A stretch of DNA of 17,466 bases, from NCBI GenBank assembly GCA_013329495.1, contig DUKC01000115.1:2364-19829 (forward strand), given 5' to 3'. The notes under the pieces were generated by a model. The model ran no database searches. It saw nothing but the letters and a program-made list of their open reading frames with translations, and was not told the DNA's origin. A program made the position numbers and the translations under genes. The stretch comes from Thermoplasmata archaeon. Lineage in GTDB: Archaea; Thermoplasmatota; E2; UBA9212. Positions within the stretch are counted from its first letter, which is position 1; each line of letters starts with the position of its first letter. Positions 14,434 through 17,466 of this stretch are shown here, piece after piece.

Positions 14434-15602
14434 AGTTGATTATGGATACCGCAAATCATATCGCTGGAGAGGCAGCAAAAGCTGCAAGAGCAGAGGTTGT
14501 AGCTGCCTATCCGATAACTCCTCAGACCACAGTCGTCGAGTACATCCAGAAGTTAATCTCGAATGGTGAGTTCGATGCGGATTTTATCTGCGTCGAATCC
14601 GAACATTCGGCAATGGCAGCTACAATTGGGGCGAGCGCAACTGGAGTAAGGACCTTCACCGCAACCTCCTCTCACGGATTGTTGTACATGCACGAGATGC
14701 TGCATTGGGCAGCGTTGGCGAGGTTACCAATAGTTATGGTAAACATTAACCGAACAATTGGTCCTGGCTGGAACATCTGGGCAGACCATCAAGATTCAAT
14801 GGCTCAAAGAGACACGGGCTGGCTCCAGTTTCATTGTGGATCAAATCAAGAGGTTTTTGACACAGTCATCCAGTCCTATAAGATAGCTGAGGCCGAAGAG
14901 ATCCAACTGCCTATAATGGTAAACTTCGATGCCTTTATTCTTTCCCACACCTCGATGCCGGTTTCAATTCCAGACCAGCCTGTGATAGACAAATTTTTGC
15001 CAAAAAGGAAACCAGTTTGGAAGCTCGACTCCTCCGATCCCCTAACCCACGGAAACATAATCCCACCTGACCCCTATCTGGAAATTAGGAAGTCGATGCA
15101 GGAATCTCAAGATAAGGCAAGGGATTTAATAAGAACCACAGCCGAGGAGTGGAAGAAACTAACGGGTTTCTGGCACGGAGGAACGGTAGAGGAATACAGG
15201 GCCGAGGATGCCGATCTTGTGGTGTTGGCAATGGGAACCCTGGGGTCAGAAGCAAAGGTAGCAGTCGACAGGCTGAGAAAGGAAAGAATAAAAGCAGGGG
15301 TATTTAGAATAAGGTCGTTTAGGCCGTTTCCAATCGATGAGATTAAAAAACTTTCGGAAGAGACTAAGCTCGTGGTTGTCGACAAGGCCCTTTCCTTTGG
15401 AGGGGAGGGGGTGCTCTACAGCGAGGTAAAATCCGCATTGTATGGGAGAAAAAACGAAATCTTTGGTTGGATTGCAGGCCTGGGAGGAAAGGACGTGAGC
15501 TGGCAGGATCTAGTTCAGATGGTTAAGGCAGTTAAGGATGGAAAAGCAAAACCGGTCAATTGGCAAAAAGGAGGTAAAGGTGCCATTACGGGATTTATCT
15601 AA
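14430..15602 (+). CDS. porA: 2-Oxoacid:ferredoxin oxidoreductase alpha subunit
   Basis: This 390-residue subunit has the YPITPQTTVVEYI block (27-39), ESEHSAMAATIGASATGVRT (56-75), TSSHGLLYMHEMLHWAA (79-95) and WADHQDSMAQRDTGW (117-131) of the family's alpha chain. It binds the thiamine cofactor together with the beta subunit. Where many pyruvate enzymes have ALSAPLSIWNDHQD, this one has TIGPGWNIWADHQD, and TSSHG instead of TSSQG or TASQG. The substrate could therefore be pyruvate or another 2-oxoacid such as 2-oxoisovalerate; the gene symbol is provisional. ATG 14430 overlaps the porD stop and has GAGAGAGGA upstream; a longer reading from 14394 would lie inside porD. Confidence 0.9.
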   Translation: MKLIMDTANHIAGEAAKAARAEVVAAYPITPQTTVVEYIQKLISNGEFDADFICVESEHSAMAATIGASATGVRTFTATSSHGLLYMHEMLHWAALARLPIVMVNINRTIGPGWNIWADHQDSMAQRDTGWLQFHCGSNQEVFDTVIQSYKIAEAEEIQLPIMVNFDAFILSHTSMPVSIPDQPVIDKFLPKRKPVWKLDSSDPLTHGNIIPPDPYLEIRKSMQESQDKARDLIRTTAEEWKKLTGFWHGGTVEEYRAEDADLVVLAMGTLGSEAKVAVDRLRKERIKAGVFRIRSFRPFPIDEIKKLSEETKLVVVDKALSFGGEGVLYSEVKSALYGRKNEIFGWIAGLGGKDVSWQDLVQMVKAVKDGKAKPVNWQKGGKGAITGFI

Positions 15603-16482
15603 GGAGGAACTCTATCTTCCCGGAAGCGCAGCGTGTGCGGGGTGCGGTGACGGGATAGCTTTAAGGATTGCGTTGAAAGCACTTGGTAAGGATACAATTT
15701 TTACTGTTCCTGCTTGCTGCACCTCGGTCATCGAGTCTTCCTATCCTAACACCTCGTTTGGAATTCCCGTGATGAACATCGCATTTGCGGCCTCAGCCGC
15801 CTGTGCGTCTGGCATCAGAGCAGGGTTGAGGCGTCAGGGGAAAGAAACGCAGGTTGTTGTTTGGGCTGGAGACGGAGCAACCTATGATATAGGGGTTGCA
15901 TCTCTTTCTGGTGCATGGGAGAGAGAAACAGACTTTCTCTACATCTGTTACAACAATCAAATGTATTCCAACACGGGAATACAGCGTTCAGGGGCAACTC
16001 CCTTCGGAGCATGGACCACCACCACCTGGAAAGGAAAGGAAGAATCTGAAAAAGATATGATAGCGATTGCCATGGCTCATCATCTGCCTTACATAGCAAC
16101 TGCAACCATAGGATATCCTGAAGATTTGCACAGGAAAGTTCAAAAGGCAAAATCCATCCCCGGGCCAAAGTACATTGAAATCTTGAGCCCTTGTCCACCG
16201 GGATGGAGATACGACATGAGCAAAACCGTTGAGATGAGTAAATTATCCATTGCAACGGGGGTATGGGCCTTGCTAGAGGTTGAGGAGGGAAACATAACCT
16301 TTAACGGAAGGAGCAAGGCGATTCTAGAGGGCAAGATAAAGCCAAAACCTGTCGAGGATTGGCTCTCAGGGCAAGGAAGATTTGCACATTTGTTTAAACC
16401 CAAAAGAGACGAAGAAAGAATCAAAAAGTTTGAAGAGATAATCGACCAGAAATGGCAGAGGCATAGGGAAGGAAAGCTTTAG
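15580..16482 (+). CDS. porB: 2-Oxoacid:ferredoxin oxidoreductase beta subunit (thiamine binding)
   Basis: This 300-residue subunit binds thiamine pyrophosphate: the motif GDGATYDIG (97-105) and its partner NNQMYSNTGIQRSG (125-138) are intact. Cysteines for its 4Fe-4S cluster are visible at CAGCGDG (19 and 22), VPACC (46, 47) and SPCPPGW (205). I start at GTG 15580 because GGAGGT at 15570-15575 is four bases upstream and the protein then begins at the normal place; an ATG at 15538 would add 14 unrelated residues. The gene overlaps porA by 23 bases. It ends the operon, meeting rnhA tail to tail. Confidence 0.92.
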   Translation: MPLRDLSKEELYLPGSAACAGCGDGIALRIALKALGKDTIFTVPACCTSVIESSYPNTSFGIPVMNIAFAASAACASGIRAGLRRQGKETQVVVWAGDGATYDIGVASLSGAWERETDFLYICYNNQMYSNTGIQRSGATPFGAWTTTTWKGKEESEKDMIAIAMAHHLPYIATATIGYPEDLHRKVQKAKSIPGPKYIEILSPCPPGWRYDMSKTVEMSKLSIATGVWALLEVEEGNITFNGRSKAILEGKIKPKPVEDWLSGQGRFAHLFKPKRDEERIKKFEEIIDQKWQRHREGKL

Positions 16483-16600
16483 CTTCTTTATCTAGCATCT
16501 TATTAACATAATCCCTTAATTCCTTCTCGTTCATCTTTTCATCAGAGAGTAATATAGCGAGGCAACCCCCAAATAGGCGCTTTCTTTCTGCTAGTTGTTT
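16483..16600 (-). pseudogene. Possible remnant of a coding sequence downstream of rnhA
   Basis: On the minus strand an open frame from 16600 reads KQLAERKRLFGGCLAILLSD, then EKMNEKELRDYVNKMLDKEAKA, before running into the antisense of porB. It looks like a normal helical protein, but it has no start codon near its beginning (the only ATG is at 16534) and no family I know. TTTTT at 16598-16602 may also serve as a plus-strand terminator for the por operon. It could equally be chance. Confidence 0.25.
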
Positions 16601-16605
16601 TTAAC

Positions 16606-17067
16606 TCATTTATTACCTTTTCTTCGCTCCATCTTTTCATTCATATAGTTCCTGTATGCTATTCTACTCAATGAATCTGCTTCTGCATTGTTCTCTCTCT
16701 TCACCCACTCAAGTCGAACCCTTTTTCCACGCAACAGCCTCTTTATTTCGGGAACATATTTTCGAGAAGTTTGTGATCTCACTTGCCAAATTCCTTTTAT
16801 CTGATTTATTACAAGCATCGAATCTCCTTTTATTACTATTTCATCTTCTATTCCCTGCTCATCGAACCATTCCAATGCCCTTTTCAATGCGCCAAACTCT
16901 GCAACATTATTTGTCATCCCTGCACCTTCACCGATGGCTCTATATCCCCTTTTGATTGTATTCCCATTCTGATAGATAACATAGCCATAGGTTGCTACCC
17001 CACCTGGATTTCGTGGACCGCCAAGATAGGCACTTTCACAAAGGCCATCAAAGTAAATAGTTATCAA
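16606..17067 (-). CDS. rnhA: Ribonuclease HI
   Basis: This 153-residue RNase HI cuts the RNA strand of RNA-DNA hybrids. The four catalytic acidic residues are all present: Asp7 in YFDGLCES, Glu57 in NNVAEFGAL, Asp82 in KGDSMLV and Asp131 in NNAEADSLS. It is the short type with no hybrid-binding N-terminal domain. The start codon is TTG at 17067, on the minus strand, six bases after GAGGTGA (17080 down to 17074), so an upstream ATG is not needed. It lies downstream of an AbrB-type gene and is almost certainly in the same transcript. The C-terminal MNEKMERRKGNK is a charged tail. Confidence 0.9.
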   Translation of the reverse strand: MITIYFDGLCESAYLGGPRNPGGVATYGYVIYQNGNTIKRGYRAIGEGAGMTNNVAEFGALKRALEWFDEQGIEDEIVIKGDSMLVINQIKGIWQVRSQTSRKYVPEIKRLLRGKRVRLEWVKRENNAEADSLSRIAYRNYMNEKMERRKGNK

Positions 17068-17079
17068 GAGTTCTCACCT

Positions 17080-17226
17080 CTACTCTTTTTCCAGCTTGGT
17101 TATTCTTGCCTCAATTAATTCCTTCTCTTTGAGTTGCATCTTATCTACAATCTCCTTTGGAATTGGTATAATTAACATGCCCCCCGTTTTCCTAATAGTT
17201 TTTGAGTATGAAAGGCTTGTAATCAT
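17080..17226 (-). CDS. AbrB/MazE-like (SpoVT-AbrB) small DNA-binding protein
   Basis: This 48-residue gene reads MITSLSYSKTIRKTGGMLII, then PIPKEIVDKMQLKEKELIEA and RITKLEKE. KTIRKTGG...IPIPKEIVDKM.L.E.ELIEA is the swapped-hairpin AbrB pattern common in archaea, where such proteins act as transcription regulators or as antitoxins. The protein is short but complete. Its stop codon (17082-17080) touches the ribosome binding site of rnhA, so the two are one operon. The ATG at 17226 has no clear ribosome binding site, and the TATA box 32-39 bases upstream implies a very short leader. No PIN- or MazF-type toxin gene is beside it; the neighbour is RNase HI. Confidence 0.75.
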   Translation of the reverse strand: MITSLSYSKTIRKTGGMLIIPIPKEIVDKMQLKEKELIEARITKLEKE

Positions 17227-17257
17227 AGTACCAACATATTATAACAATATTTATTAT

Positions 17258-17273
17258 CATATATAGAGCTTTT
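17258..17273 (-). promoter_or_regulatory. Archaeal BRE and TATA box for the AbrB-rnhA operon
   Basis: Read on the minus strand, AAAAGCTC is followed by TATATATG (17265 down to 17258). The start point would be near 17236, about ten bases before ATG 17226. Confidence 0.6.
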
Positions 17274-17314
17274 GTTTCATCAATCCATCCCTTAAGGATG
17301 CTCTCAACATAATA

Positions 17315-17418
17315 AAAACGAGGTGCCCATACTGTGATAATCTAGAAAAAAGCAACTGAGATGCAGGCAGGTATTCCATAAGGAAAAGAAGGGAAGTGTA
17401 TTGAATGTAGGAAGTTAT
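17315..17418 (+). pseudogene. Decayed zinc-ribbon coding sequence
   Basis: One frame reads KTRCPYCDNLEKSN (17315-17356), then a TGA, then DAGRYSIRKRRE. With one frameshift the next codons are CIECRKL, a second CxxC pair. CPYC...RKRRE-CIEC is the layout of a zinc ribbon such as in NrdR or in small transposases. At least one in-frame stop and one shift make it non-functional, and there is no start codon. It ends next to the apparent mobile-element terminus, so insertion or general decay may have inactivated it. I cannot tell which family it came from. Confidence 0.4.
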
Positions 17419-17445
17419 AAGTTTTGATTATACCCCAAATACAAC

Positions 17446-17466
17446 TGACATACTCCCACGACTGAA
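17446..17466 (-). mobile_element. First bases of an IS200/IS605-type terminal hairpin
   Basis: TGACATACTCCCACGACTGAA at the edge is half of the palindrome CCCACGACTGAAGTCGTGGG, a stem-loop I recall from the right end of many IS200/IS605 and IS1341-type elements that carry tnpB. In the usual layout the element would lie to the right of the window with tnpB on the minus strand, and the sequence just outside would be read into its guide RNA. The other half of the stem and the gene are not in the window, so this rests on recognition of the end sequence. Confidence 0.5.

Noticed and set aside
1..17466. CRISPR arrays, tRNA and rRNA genes
   Set aside because: No regularly spaced direct repeats, no GGTTCGA-type tRNA arms and no rRNA-like stretches were seen on either strand by eye.

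Overview
The window appears to join DNA from two unrelated organisms. Positions 1 to about 7836 look gammaproteobacterial. They carry a TonB-like gene, yqgE, ruvX, pyrR, pyrB and an inactive pyrC-like gene in the order known from Pseudomonas-type genomes, with Arg codons often CGN and weak ribosome binding sites. From about 7837 to the end the DNA looks archaeal. It has strong GGAGG-type ribosome binding sites, TATA boxes with BRE-like purine runs, many AGA/AGG Arg codons, and archaeal families: Yip1, MgtE-like half transporters with PhoU/TrkA-C partners, a four-subunit 2-oxoacid:ferredoxin oxidoreductase, RNase HI and a small AbrB-type protein. The switch falls inside a thioredoxin-fold gene that loses its expected 3' part at about 7837. 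An archaeal promoter and a Yip1 gene follow at once. The simplest reading is a chimeric contig or clone (metagenome or amplified single cells); a real transfer is possible but less likely, because TonB, for example, would have no use in an archaeon. Layout, bacterial part: a DUF2058/YaiL gene (181-672); then a tight block with a TonB-family protein (795-1679), yqgE (1708-2289), ruvX (2290-2715), pyrR (2738-3274), pyrB (3261-4292), a noncatalytic dihydroorotase-like gene (4294-5580) and a secreted App1-type phosphatase (5577-6617). A small exported protein on the minus strand (6727-6993) and the truncated thioredoxin gene (7285-7890) follow. A 19-base inverted repeat sits at the window's left edge and again just before the thioredoxin gene. 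Layout, archaeal part: a Yip1 membrane protein (7904-8527); about 650 bases without a convincing gene; a four-gene operon of two MgtE-like half transporters and two PhoU/TrkA-C proteins (9185-11518); a CstA transporter (11649-13325), possibly leaderless; and a porG-D-A-B operon with a clear TATA box (13604-16482). On the minus strand lie a 48-residue AbrB-type gene and rnhA (17226 down to 16606). The right edge holds a decayed zinc-ribbon sequence and the first bases of what looks like an IS200/IS605-type terminal hairpin. Working together: the pyr block makes carbamoyl aspartate, with the inactive dihydroorotase-like protein probably structural. In the archaeal part, CstA could import pyruvate (or peptides) beside the enzyme that oxidises a 2-oxoacid to acyl-CoA and reduced ferredoxin. 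The MgtE/PhoU operon looks like a divalent cation transporter gated by separate ligand-binding subunits. No rRNA, tRNA or CRISPR array was seen.
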